From: an uncultured bacterium
GTDB taxonomy: Bacteria; Planctomycetota; Phycisphaerae; Phycisphaerales; SM1A02
Assembly: GCA_903919715.1 (NCBI GenBank)
Contig: CAIXJC010000011.1
Span: 1 to 64,000, forward strand
DNA length: 64,000 nt
Reading direction: 5' to 3'
In this document: piece after piece, positions 53,711 through 62,197 of the stretch
Position numbering within the stretch: the first letter of the stretch is position 1
Layout of the letters: every line of letters starts with the position of its first letter
The notes under the pieces: model-generated
Seen by the model: the letters and a program-made list of their open reading frames with translations, nothing else
Told to the model about the DNA's origin: nothing
Database searches by the model: none
Translations under genes and position numbers: made by a program

Positions 53711-55995
53711 TGTGAACCTCCCGTTGGCGCTGCGGTGCCAGGAGCATTGACGGTTGGAGCTGCAGGCGACAACGCAATTGGCTTATTGAGATCTGTCCCA
53801 AGCCGTTGTAGATACGCAATCACAGCAAGCACTTTCGTGTCTTTGACATCCTCAAGACCGTCTGGCTTTCCATTTTCAGTGATCAACTGATCAAATACTT
53901 TTATTGCCTGCGCATGAGCCAAGTCCTGTGCGTTGGCAATCGTTTCCGGACTGTACGGAACGCCAATAGCGTGAAGCGTCTGAACGGCCTGCGTCGCTTG
54001 AGACCAATCGATCGGTTGATCAACAAGGTGTGCGAACCTCGGCATGATCGATCCAGGACTTGTATCAACAGGATTATTGAAATGGCGAAGATGCCAAAGT
54101 GCGCTTGGATTTCGAACGCCTTCTCGAGCAAGATCAGGACCAATCCGACGACTTCCCCAGAGGAACGGATGGTCAAACACACTCTCGCCCGGCTTTGAAT
54201 ACTCACCGTATCGCTCGGTTTCAGCAACGAGCGGCCGAATCATCTGCGAGTGACAATTGACGCAACCTTCGCTGACATAAATATCACGCCCGATGCACTC
54301 GAGTGGCGTCAGCGGTTCGACAGTAGAAATGCGCGGAATATCGCTGCGAATCGTGAACATCGGGACAATCTCAAAGAGACTTGCGACCACGATCGCGATC
54401 GCGACCCACACGATAAATATCAGCGGTAATCCCTCAAATCCGCGGTGCCACCGAAGTCGCGCGAATCGATCGAGTGCGAATCCGACTGGAAGCACACTGT
54501 TGGGCGGCAATGAAGATGGCGGCGATGGATGTGGTCTCCACGACTTTGAGAGACGCGCCGCCTGATACACGGGCACGTCATACACACGCGGACGACGCAA
54601 CCATGTCATCAGTAAATTCGAACAACCGATCAATGCGGCGGTCAAATACAGCGTCCCTCCGATCGAACGAATCCAGTAGAGCGGAGTCAATTTTGTAACC
54701 GTTGACAAGAAGTCGTACTGCAGAACGCCATCTGAATTGAACGTTCGCCACATGAGTCCCTGCGTCAATCCCGCCGCATAAATCGGGATGATGTACAAAA
54801 TGATTCCAACCGTTGCGATCCAAAAGTGAAGGTTCACCCACGAAGGCTTTGCGATTGGCGCCTGAAACAATCGAGGGGCAAGCCAATACACCATGCCGAA
54901 GATCATGAATCCAACCCAACCTAGCGTTCCAGCATGAACATGGGCGATTGTCCAATCGGTGTAATGACTGAGCGCATTCACGCTCTTCACGCTGAGAAGC
55001 GGACCTTCAAAGGTGGTCATGCCATAAAAAGTAATTGCCACGACGAAAAATTTGAGAATCGGATCTTCCGCAACACGTCGCCACGCGCCACGCAAAGTCA
55101 GAAGGCCGTTGATCATCCCACCCCAAGATGGCATCCACAACATCAGACTGAACAACATTCCAAGTGTCGAAGCCCAGTCGGGGAGCGATGTGTAATGGAG
55201 ATGATGCGGCCCGGCCCAGATATAAATGAAGACGAGACTCCAGAAGTGGACGATCGACAATCGGTATGAAAACACTGGCCGCCCTGCTGCTTTTGGAAGA
55301 AAGTAGTACATGATCCCCAGGAATGGGGTCGTCAGAAAGAACGCAACGGCGTTGTGGCCATACCACCACTGCATAAATGCGTCTTGGCTGCCTGCATAAA
55401 TCGAATAACTGCGATGCCAATCAGCGGGCATGGCGAGATTATTGAAGATGTATAGAACAGCAATCGCCACAACCGTCGCGATGTAGAACCAGAGCGCGAC
55501 ATACAGATGTCGTTCTCGGCGAACAGCAATCGTGCCGAAGAAGTTCACCGCAAACACAACCCAAATCAACACCACCGCGATGTCGATCGGCCACTCGAGT
55601 TCTGCGTATTCCTTGCCCTGAGTAAATCCAAGCGGCAAACTGACAGCGGCCGCAACGATGATCAATTGCCAACCCCAGAAATGAATCCGACTTAAGAGAT
55701 CACTGAACATCCTCGCCTTGAGCAGGCGTTGACTGGAGTAATAAACCGCCGCGAAAATTGCATTCCCAGCGAATGCAAAAATGACCGCATTGGTATGGAG
55801 CGGACGAAGTCTCCCAAACGAGAGAAACTCTCCAAGATTCGCCGACGGCATAGTGAGCTGCACGGCGATGATCACCCCCACCAACATGCCCACGACACCC
55901 CACAGCATCGTTACAAAGACGAATTTTCGAACAATGTCGTCGTCGTAGCTGAACGATTCGAGCGTGGCCGGCGTGGTTTCTGGTTGCTGACTCAT
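53707..55995 (-). CDS. ccoNO: CcoNO fusion: catalytic CcoN joined to monoheme CcoO of cbb3 oxidase
   Basis: The 762-residue protein carries a full CcoN (about residues 20-480): twelve membrane helices, WWYGHNAVAF (His ligands for the heme-copper site), WAGPHHLHYT, DWTIAHVHAGTLG and others. It is fused to a CcoO domain (about 520-740) with one heme site CVNCHSQM and LWGSRRIGPDL. Such fusions are known in Bacteroidetes and some other phyla. The enzyme reduces oxygen to water at low oxygen and pumps protons. GGAGAG nine bases upstream supports the start. First gene of the eight-gene operon ending with ccoS. Confidence 0.95.
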   Translation of the reverse strand: MSQQPETTPATLESFSYDDDIVRKFVFVTMLWGVVGMLVGVIIAVQLTMPSANLGEFLSFGRLRPLHTNAVIFAFAGNAIFAAVYYSSQRLLKARMFSDLLSRIHFWGWQLIIVAAAVSLPLGFTQGKEYAELEWPIDIAVVLIWVVFAVNFFGTIAVRRERHLYVALWFYIATVVAIAVLYIFNNLAMPADWHRSYSIYAGSQDAFMQWWYGHNAVAFFLTTPFLGIMYYFLPKAAGRPVFSYRLSIVHFWSLVFIYIWAGPHHLHYTSLPDWASTLGMLFSLMLWMPSWGGMINGLLTLRGAWRRVAEDPILKFFVVAITFYGMTTFEGPLLSVKSVNALSHYTDWTIAHVHAGTLGWVGFMIFGMVYWLAPRLFQAPIAKPSWVNLHFWIATVGIILYIIPIYAAGLTQGLMWRTFNSDGVLQYDFLSTVTKLTPLYWIRSIGGTLYLTAALIGCSNLLMTWLRRPRVYDVPVYQAARLSKSWRPHPSPPSSLPPNSVLPVGFALDRFARLRWHRGFEGLPLIFIVWVAIAIVVASLFEIVPMFTIRSDIPRISTVEPLTPLECIGRDIYVSEGCVNCHSQMIRPLVAETERYGEYSKPGESVFDHPFLWGSRRIGPDLAREGVRNPSALWHLRHFNNPVDTSPGSIMPRFAHLVDQPIDWSQATQAVQTLHAIGVPYSPETIANAQDLAHAQAIKVFDQLITENGKPDGLEDVKDTKVLAVIAYLQRLGTDLNKPIALSPAAPTVNAPGTAAPTGGSQ

Positions 55996-56248
55996 ACGGA
56001 AGTTCTCTCCAAATCGAGGCGTTTTTCTCGGAATGGCTCCAAGCGGAACCCTGAAATGCCGAGAAATTGAATACCGACGAAAAATCTTTACGAAACTCCA
56101 TCAACGAATCACAGACCATGATATCGTAATTAAGTTAGAATAGGAGACATAGATTTCTTAATTTATGAAAAGGAGTCTTTTTCTCCGACTCTCAAATGCG
56201 TCAGCAGATCTTTCCGAGCAAATTCGATCGAACCAAGGAGGCCCTCAT
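55996..56248. promoter_or_regulatory. Divergent control region between ccoNO and the first Rrf2 regulator gene
   Basis: This 253-base non-coding region drives ccoNO to the left and the Rrf2 gene to the right. A TAGAAT (56136-56141) could be a -10 for the Rrf2 gene, and GATATCGTAAT (56120-56130) resembles one arm of the palindrome near the decarboxylase promoter at 35614-35635 (GATATCATAAT). AAGGAGG seven bases before ATG 56249 is an excellent ribosome-binding site. No perfect FNR box was found. Confidence 0.4.
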
Positions 56249-56791
56249 ATGTACGGAAAACAAACACAGCGTGCGATTGGGGCGATGAGTCGCCTTGCGG
56301 AAGTTTGGGATGGTGCCCAAACGCGCTTGTCCGCAGTTGATATTGCACAGCAGCGAGCCCTTCCGGGGCCGATGCTCGCGAAAATTTTGACATCACTCTC
56401 GCAAGCAAATCTCCTCGTCGGCTCGCCAGGACCTGGCGGCGGATATGCACTTTCGCGAGCGCCTGCGGAGATTTCGTTTCAGGAGGTGGCAGACGTCTTT
56501 GAACGTGAAGATCCATCAAACCTCTGCCCTTTCGGAGGAGGCATATGCGGCGTTGGCAAAAATTGCGCACTCCATGACAAGCTTGTCGAAGTGCAGCGAA
56601 CTGTCAAAACTTTCCTGGCGGAGACAACATTTGAAATTTTTCGACGCGCTGCACAGGACGAAGAAATTGATGCTGAAGCTGTTGCTGTTATCGCATCAGT
56701 CATGCCAAGCGCGATCGCAGGTGCCCTCGCAAATGACAACGGAAAATTGCCTCGTGAAAGTTTTCGAGTCCGCGAACGGCGGCCGCTCTAG
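56249..56791 (+). CDS. Rrf2-family Fe-S transcription regulator 1
   Basis: The 180-residue protein has an N-terminal winged helix (MYGKQTQRAIGAMSRL, GGGYALSR wing). Three cysteines, Cys93, Cys100 and Cys106 (CPFGGGIC-GVGKNC), are the Fe-S ligands of IscR/NsrR-type Rrf2 proteins; the spacing C-x6-C-x5-C is close to the canonical. The start is fixed by AAGGAGG upstream; an ORF extension to 56165 is not supported. It is divergent from the cbb3 operon, so it probably controls it in response to oxygen, NO or Fe-S status. It is paralogous to the regulator at 58135. Confidence 0.88.
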   Translation: MYGKQTQRAIGAMSRLAEVWDGAQTRLSAVDIAQQRALPGPMLAKILTSLSQANLLVGSPGPGGGYALSRAPAEISFQEVADVFEREDPSNLCPFGGGICGVGKNCALHDKLVEVQRTVKTFLAETTFEIFRRAAQDEEIDAEAVAVIASVMPSAIAGALANDNGKLPRESFRVRERRPL

Positions 56792-56809
56792 ACCGCAGTG
56801 GTCGAGAGC

Positions 56810-58054
56810 CTACGACGAACGCAATTCCAACCGGGGCAGCCAGGGCAATATCCCCAAAGCGATCGCAGCAAATAGTGCGCCGATCCAAAAGACGACCTGT
56901 GCGTTGCCAGTGCTCCAAAGCCACCCAGCAACCAAGCTTGCGATCAACAATGAAATTCCTTGCAGAAATCCAAATATTCCAAGCGCAGTCGCCAACCTTT
57001 CCTTCGGGGCGCAGTCGACGATCAGAGCTCGCGCAGTTCCTTCTATACACGCGACGCTGACGCCATAAATCGCAAATATCCCCCACAGTCCGACACGAGT
57101 TTCAGCTGAAACAAGCGCGAATGAAGCGTATGAGATGGCGTACAGGACCCATCCAGTCGCAAGGACATGCCAGCGACCGAACCGATCGCTCAACAATCCC
57201 ATGGGATAACTCGCGATGGCATAGGTCGCACTTAATGTGGCATACATCAGGATTGATTCGACTGGAGTACTTCCCAGTTCCAACGCACGCAGCAAGAGGA
57301 ATGTGTCGCTGGAATTTCCAAGCGAGAACAAGACCAACGCCACGATTGCGATCCAAAATGCTCGCCCAAATGATTTATGACGCGCCGTTGCGTGCGCTTC
57401 TCGACGTGCGAGCACTTTGTCAGGATGCGTGCGTGGAATTAGAAAAGTGAGAGCCCATGCTGTCAATGCTGCCAACGCCGCACATGCGAAGATGATGCGA
57501 AACTGAAAACCATCCTCAGGAACCGCTGGTCGCGATCCAATGGACCATGCGATGATCCCTGCTGCGATCAACGATCCAGCCACTCCACCGTACGAATCAA
57601 TTCCACGGTGAAATCCAAACGCACGCCCACGGTCGGACTCCGGCACGCTTTCCGCAATCAGCGCATCGCGTGGTGCACTTCGGATTCCCTTGCCAATTCG
57701 GTCCAGTAACCGACCGCTGAAGACCATTCCCCAACCACCCGCAATCGCAATGATCGCCTTTCCAAGGCATGCGAACCCGTATCCCCTGCGAACCCAACGC
57801 ACTCGATGCCCGCTTGAATCACTGTGGTATCCAGCCAATCCGCGCACAATGCTGACAATCGCTTCCGCAACGCCTTCGATCAACCCGAGCGCCACAGGAC
57901 TTGCGCCGAGCACGCCGATAACGAACATCGGAAGCAGCGGATAGGTCATTTCTCCTGCGAGATCTGCGAAGAGGCTGATTCCGCTCAGAATCCACAGCGA
58001 CTTAGGAAGTGGCAATCGCGGTTGTGGGTTCGAGTGTTTCACGGTGTACCGCAT
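56810..58054 (-). CDS. MFS-family transporter
   Basis: The 414-residue protein has about twelve membrane helices and MFS loop motifs, including the A-like RWVRRGYGF region and GRLLDRIGKGIRSAPRDALIAES, SDRGRAFGFHRGIDSYGGVAGSL and the second-half loop GLLSDRFGRWHV. The substrate is unknown. ATG 58054 is preferred; a GTG at 58078 is possible. It is convergent with the first Rrf2 gene and divergent from the second, which may control it. Confidence 0.85.
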   Translation of the reverse strand: MRYTVKHSNPQPRLPLPKSLWILSGISLFADLAGEMTYPLLPMFVIGVLGASPVALGLIEGVAEAIVSIVRGLAGYHSDSSGHRVRWVRRGYGFACLGKAIIAIAGGWGMVFSGRLLDRIGKGIRSAPRDALIAESVPESDRGRAFGFHRGIDSYGGVAGSLIAAGIIAWSIGSRPAVPEDGFQFRIIFACAALAALTAWALTFLIPRTHPDKVLARREAHATARHKSFGRAFWIAIVALVLFSLGNSSDTFLLLRALELGSTPVESILMYATLSATYAIASYPMGLLSDRFGRWHVLATGWVLYAISYASFALVSAETRVGLWGIFAIYGVSVACIEGTARALIVDCAPKERLATALGIFGFLQGISLLIASLVAGWLWSTGNAQVVFWIGALFAAIALGILPWLPRLELRSS

Positions 58055-58134
58055 TGCGGCTCTCAACACTGTACGCACATGCGTCAGATACGCACTTTGT
58101 GTGATTCATGTATATTTCGGCAAAGGAGATCTCT

Positions 58135-58641
58135 TTGTACGGAAAGCAAACAGAATGTGCAATCGCAGCGGTCAGCAGACTTGCGGAAATTTATGACAAC
58201 GGGGTATCGCGACTGAACGCTGAAGAAATTGCTGTTGCGCGCGGACTCCAAGCTCCATTTGTTGCAAAGATATTGACTGCACTCTCCATGGCTGGAATCG
58301 TCCGCGGATCGCGTGGACCTGGTGGTGGATATACCCTCACTCGTGCGCCGAAAGAGATCACGCTTCGCGAAATCCACAGCCTCTTCGAAAGACCCGACAC
58401 GAGTCCAAACTGTCCATTCGGTGGCGGAATTTGTGGCGGTGGATCCCCCTGCGCATTGCACCATTCGCTCGTCGACCTTCAGGGAAACGTTGATCAATTT
58501 CTTGACAAGACAACATTTGAGGCATTTCGCGTTGCATATCAGGAACAAGGACATCGCCCAGTTCCATCGGGAACAAAGCCGAAGGTTGCTCGCCGAGAAA
58601 GCTATCGCGCACGAAAGCCGCGGTCACCCAAAGCTGGGTGA
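58135..58641 (+). CDS. Rrf2-family Fe-S transcription regulator 2
   Basis: The 168-residue protein is a paralog of regulator 1: same start MYGKQTE, same wing GGGYTLTR and cysteines at identical positions 93, 100 and 106 (CPFGGGIC-GGGSPC). The start is a TTG at 58135 with AAAGGAG six bases upstream; this is better than the ATG at 58108, which would add nine residues absent from the paralog. The basic C-terminal tail (KPKVARRESYRARKPRS) is longer in charge than in regulator 1. It likely autoregulates and controls the divergent MFS gene. Confidence 0.86.
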   Translation: MYGKQTECAIAAVSRLAEIYDNGVSRLNAEEIAVARGLQAPFVAKILTALSMAGIVRGSRGPGGGYTLTRAPKEITLREIHSLFERPDTSPNCPFGGGICGGGSPCALHHSLVDLQGNVDQFLDKTTFEAFRVAYQEQGHRPVPSGTKPKVARRESYRARKPRSPKAG

Positions 58642-58646
58642 TTGCA

Positions 58647-58699
58647 CTGGGAGCGGTCGCTCCCTCGCAGTCGCTCCCTCGAAAACTCTGTCTCCCAGT
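58647..58699. terminator. Hairpin between convergent Rrf2 and homogentisate dioxygenase genes
   Basis: The inverted repeat GGGAGCG-GT-CGCTCCC is exact (58649-58664), and a second, wider pair ACTGGGAG/CTCCCAGT (58647-58654 with 58692-58699) brackets a TCGCTCCCTCG direct repeat. There is no clear U-run, so it is only a candidate bidirectional terminator. Confidence 0.4.
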
Positions 58700-59931
58700 T
58701 AGGCCTTCACCCCAACGGTGGCGAACGCTTCACCCGTTGGAGCGAGCAAGTTTGCTGTTTGCGGACGCCAACTCAACACGTACTTGGGATCCTCAATACT
58801 GATTGCTTCCTGCGTTGGCGCGAGGGGGCGGAATGTATCGCACATCACAGCGAGTTCGTTCGTTGAATGCTGATCCATCGTTGCTTCAACGGTGCCAGGA
58901 TGTGGACCGTGTGCAATTCCCAGAGGATGCAATGTCATTGAACCCTCTTCAACTCCCCTCCTCGCCGTGTAGTGACCATCAGCATAAAACATCACTTCGT
59001 CGCTATCGACATTTGAATGCGCGTATGGCACACGAATGGCTTCTGGATGAAAGTCGAGTGGTCTTGGGCAGAAACAGCAAATCACCGCGTTGTGCCCTTC
59101 GAAGACCTGATGGACTGGTGGCGGTTGATGCAATTGTCCAACGATCGGCGCGAAGTCGAGCGCATGAAAACAGTACGGCCAACAGACGCCGTCGAATCCA
59201 ACGATGTCCATTGGATCGTGCGCATATCGAAAAGAATGCAGCGCTCCACGCGCCTTCACGATGACTTCATACAACCCATCAACCATTGCACTCTTGGGAG
59301 TTCCAAATGGCCCTTGAGGTGGACGAATGTCACGCTCGCAGTACGGGCTATTCTCTAGAAATTGCCCGACGCCTCCCTGCCGATACCGTGGTGGCGCTTG
59401 CACATGTGACCCGTTGACAAACTCCATCGTCACAAACCGCGCACCAGGTGAGTCGAAATCCATTCGATAGATAGTTCCCTTTGGAATGACAACAAAGTCT
59501 CGCGCATGCATCTGAAGTCGTCCGAAAATCGTGGTCAGCAATCCAGATCCACACTGAAGAAATATGCATTCATCAGCTTGACCGTTCTTGTACAGCGTCG
59601 GCATCGATTCCTTCGCAACGCACATCGATATTTCGACATCTGCATTGCCAAGCAACACTTTACGACCTGTAATTGGATCGCCTTCTGGACGCAGATTCTG
59701 AGTGCGAAGATGCCGCATGCGAAGCGCACGCTCCTGCACATACGTTGGCTCGACGACACGACTCATTTCGCATGACTCGACTGCCGTTGGGGGATGCCGG
59801 TGATAGATCGTGCTCATCGTGCCAGAGAACCCTTCGTTCCCAAAGACTTCTTCGAAAACAAGATGGCCGTCGACCATATGACGAACATGACGCTTGTGAG
59901 GAATCGAACCACGTGCGATATAGAAAGACAT
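58699..59931 (-). CDS. hmgA: Homogentisate 1,2-dioxygenase
   Basis: The 410-residue enzyme opens the homogentisate ring to maleylacetoacetate using Fe(II) and oxygen. The iron site is visible as VPYAHSNVDSDEVMFY (His and Glu) and HPLGIAHGPHPG (His). Earlier family motifs are HRHPPTAVE, LLGNADVEI, IPKGTIYRMDF and YAHDPMDIVGFDG. The length is close to the usual 400-440. It lies 55 bases downstream of the hydroxylase/HPPD fusion gene and completes a Phe/Tyr to maleylacetoacetate route, apart from the aminotransferase. No maleylacetoacetate isomerase or fumarylacetoacetase is in the window. Confidence 0.94.
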   Translation of the reverse strand: MSFYIARGSIPHKRHVRHMVDGHLVFEEVFGNEGFSGTMSTIYHRHPPTAVESCEMSRVVEPTYVQERALRMRHLRTQNLRPEGDPITGRKVLLGNADVEISMCVAKESMPTLYKNGQADECIFLQCGSGLLTTIFGRLQMHARDFVVIPKGTIYRMDFDSPGARFVTMEFVNGSHVQAPPRYRQGGVGQFLENSPYCERDIRPPQGPFGTPKSAMVDGLYEVIVKARGALHSFRYAHDPMDIVGFDGVCWPYCFHALDFAPIVGQLHQPPPVHQVFEGHNAVICCFCPRPLDFHPEAIRVPYAHSNVDSDEVMFYADGHYTARRGVEEGSMTLHPLGIAHGPHPGTVEATMDQHSTNELAVMCDTFRPLAPTQEAISIEDPKYVLSWRPQTANLLAPTGEAFATVGVKA

Positions 59932-59986
59932 GTTGTTGCTCCGTGTGAAAGAAAAAGAAGAACGAACGACTGAGTGACTACATGAA

Positions 59987-62083
59987 TCAGAGATTTCCGC
60001 GGCGCTCTTGCTCTAATTCCAACGCTTCAAAAAGAGCTTTAAAATTGCCTTTTCCGAAGCCTTTTGCACCTTTGCGCCCAATGATTTCGACGAATAGCGT
60101 TGGTCGGTCTTGGACAGGCTTTGTAAATACCTGAAGGAGATATCCCTCTTCGTCGCAGTCAAGGAGAAGTCCAAGCGATTTCACGCGAGCATGCGACTCA
60201 TCGATGGATCGCCCGAGCGCACCTTCAACTCGATCCCAAACACTTTCGTAATACGTGTCGGGCAAGCCTAAAAACGCAACGCCACGACGGCGCAGTTCGC
60301 CGACGGTTGCGAGTGCGTCACTCGTTCGAAATGCCAAATGCTGGACGCCAGGCGTTCCGTCATGCCAATCCAAATACTCCTGAACCTGACTCTTACGCAA
60401 CCCTGCTGCCGGCTCATTGATTGGAATCTTGAGGACGCTTCGACCGCCGTCCATCACCTTGGACATCAACGCTGAATATTTCGTTGAAATATCTTGGTCA
60501 TCAAAGTGCTTGAACAACTTGAACCCAAACACTTCGCTATACCAGTCCACCCATGTATTCATTTGGCCAAGCCCCACATTGGCAACGCAGTGATCGACAG
60601 CACAAAGGCCGCATGGTCGCTGGATATTCAGGTCATTCATTGGATCATTGACGACCTTTCTGAAGTTCGGCGCAAACAACTCCCCCACATTCCCATTCAC
60701 ATCACCACATCGACCGCGGCGACTGACAAGGCTGTGAACGCATCGACCAAATGCCTGAATGCCTGAAAAAACAGCGACATCGTCGCCATCACGAATTTCA
60801 ACTGGCTCGTATGCACTCTTCGCACCATTGCGCAAAGCCTGCTCATACGCAGCTTCTGCGTCGCGCACAGTGAAAGCGACATCGCTGACTCCGTCACCAT
60901 ATCGCGCAACATCCAAACTGGCGGGATGATTTGGCGTCAAGCCCGTCATCAGCATGAGGCGAATGTCGCCTTGAACAAGAAGATGGCATGCTTTATCGCG
61001 ACTCCCTGTTGTCAGATCGCTGAATTGATCCGCCATGAATCCGAAGTTCGCTCCGTAGTACGTACGAGCTTGGAGCGCATTTCCAACATGCAGGCCAATG
61101 TGATCGACTCCAAGAAGCGCCAGTGGATCTGCGGGCGCACTTTGAAGGAGCCTTGGCGATGCAGAATGTGTTACAGCATGCGATGCATGATTGCCATTTG
61201 CAGAGTGTTCTTTGTTCTTCGAACACGCCGAACCATTTCGACACGTTCCACCGCAACCAACCTTTGGTGCGCCTTCGGTGTCGAGGTAGGAATTGATTTG
61301 ACCCAAATCATCGAGCACGAATAGTTGCTTCTGGAAGTGGTCGATTTCGAACGATGTCGCGGCGACAATCGCAGGATCAAATGGGCGCCGAATGACTTCG
61401 GGCGACTGCAAGCAATAAAGTGATTCCGCAGGCGACGATGCAAGACCCGCACCAAGAATTCGAATGTGATCTTGCTCGCGAATCAGGCCAAATTCAACAG
61501 TAAACCAGAGCACATTGGTCAGGCGTACGAGTTGTGCGGCATCCGCCTTGACTCCCGCGTGACCGAACCTTTCCAAGATTCGGGCCATCTGCTTGTCTGC
61601 ACAGAGCGGCGTGTGGCCAAAGATGTCATGAAATGCGTCAGGTTCTGGCAAGTATCCCTCGTGCTCGGGATCGCGAACAACGACCGTCACAGGGAGGATC
61701 TTGCGAGCGAGGCACGCGAAAAATGCACGGGGGGGCAAGTAACCAGTCACCGCACGAACTTCCCACCCCGTCAGCGATTTGAGTTTATTCGAAACGTCTG
61801 CGATCACTGGAACATGGTCGTGGTCAATCTCAAGGGCACGCGCTCCATCGAGCCAATGCGTACTTGCATGGAGCGGAAGGTATGTACGTTGCTGTTGGCA
61901 GAGTCGACTCCAAATCTGATGCTCACGGGGCTCATATGCGACAAAGTTCTGCCGAACAAATATTGTCTCTAACTCTGGAAGATCGTCTGATCCAGTTTCG
62001 TATTTCGCAAGTGCGACGCAAGAGGCTGCGACCTCCAAAGGATCCAACACACAAGGGCGAACGATTGTCGGCATCGATTTCAT
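59987..62083 (-). CDS. Fused phenylalanine 4-hydroxylase and 4-hydroxyphenylpyruvate dioxygenase
   Basis: The 698-residue protein is two complete enzymes. Residues 1-275 are a pterin-dependent phenylalanine 4-monooxygenase with EPDAFHDIFGHTPL (iron ligands His152, His157) and WFTVEFGL (Glu197). Residues 275-320 form a Cys- and His-rich linker. Residues 321-698 are a 4-hydroxyphenylpyruvate dioxygenase with the three Fe(II) ligands His498 (VDHCVANV), His582 (VQHLAFRT) and Glu666 (LFVEIIGRKG) and the C-terminal KGFGKGNF helix. It would make tyrosine from phenylalanine and homogentisate from 4-hydroxyphenylpyruvate; an aminotransferase must act between. AGGAG seven bases before the ATG. I know of no standard fusion of this kind. 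Confidence 0.92.
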   Translation of the reverse strand: MKSMPTIVRPCVLDPLEVAASCVALAKYETGSDDLPELETIFVRQNFVAYEPREHQIWSRLCQQQRTYLPLHASTHWLDGARALEIDHDHVPVIADVSNKLKSLTGWEVRAVTGYLPPRAFFACLARKILPVTVVVRDPEHEGYLPEPDAFHDIFGHTPLCADKQMARILERFGHAGVKADAAQLVRLTNVLWFTVEFGLIREQDHIRILGAGLASSPAESLYCLQSPEVIRRPFDPAIVAATSFEIDHFQKQLFVLDDLGQINSYLDTEGAPKVGCGGTCRNGSACSKNKEHSANGNHASHAVTHSASPRLLQSAPADPLALLGVDHIGLHVGNALQARTYYGANFGFMADQFSDLTTGSRDKACHLLVQGDIRLMLMTGLTPNHPASLDVARYGDGVSDVAFTVRDAEAAYEQALRNGAKSAYEPVEIRDGDDVAVFSGIQAFGRCVHSLVSRRGRCGDVNGNVGELFAPNFRKVVNDPMNDLNIQRPCGLCAVDHCVANVGLGQMNTWVDWYSEVFGFKLFKHFDDQDISTKYSALMSKVMDGGRSVLKIPINEPAAGLRKSQVQEYLDWHDGTPGVQHLAFRTSDALATVGELRRRGVAFLGLPDTYYESVWDRVEGALGRSIDESHARVKSLGLLLDCDEEGYLLQVFTKPVQDRPTLFVEIIGRKGAKGFGKGNFKALFEALELEQERRGNL

Positions 62084-62197
62084 TGCAAATCTCCTGAAAA
62101 CAAGAATACCCCGAAATCAAGATCGCCAATTCGATATTTTGAATTCAGAAGAAAAATCTTCGTCTTTCGCCTGCTCTTGGTTTAAAGAGTCAACCCG

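Noticed and set aside
55996-56248. FNR/ANR box for the cbb3 operon
   Set aside because: Only half sites such as TTGAT were seen; no TTGAT-N4-ATCAA palindrome was found.
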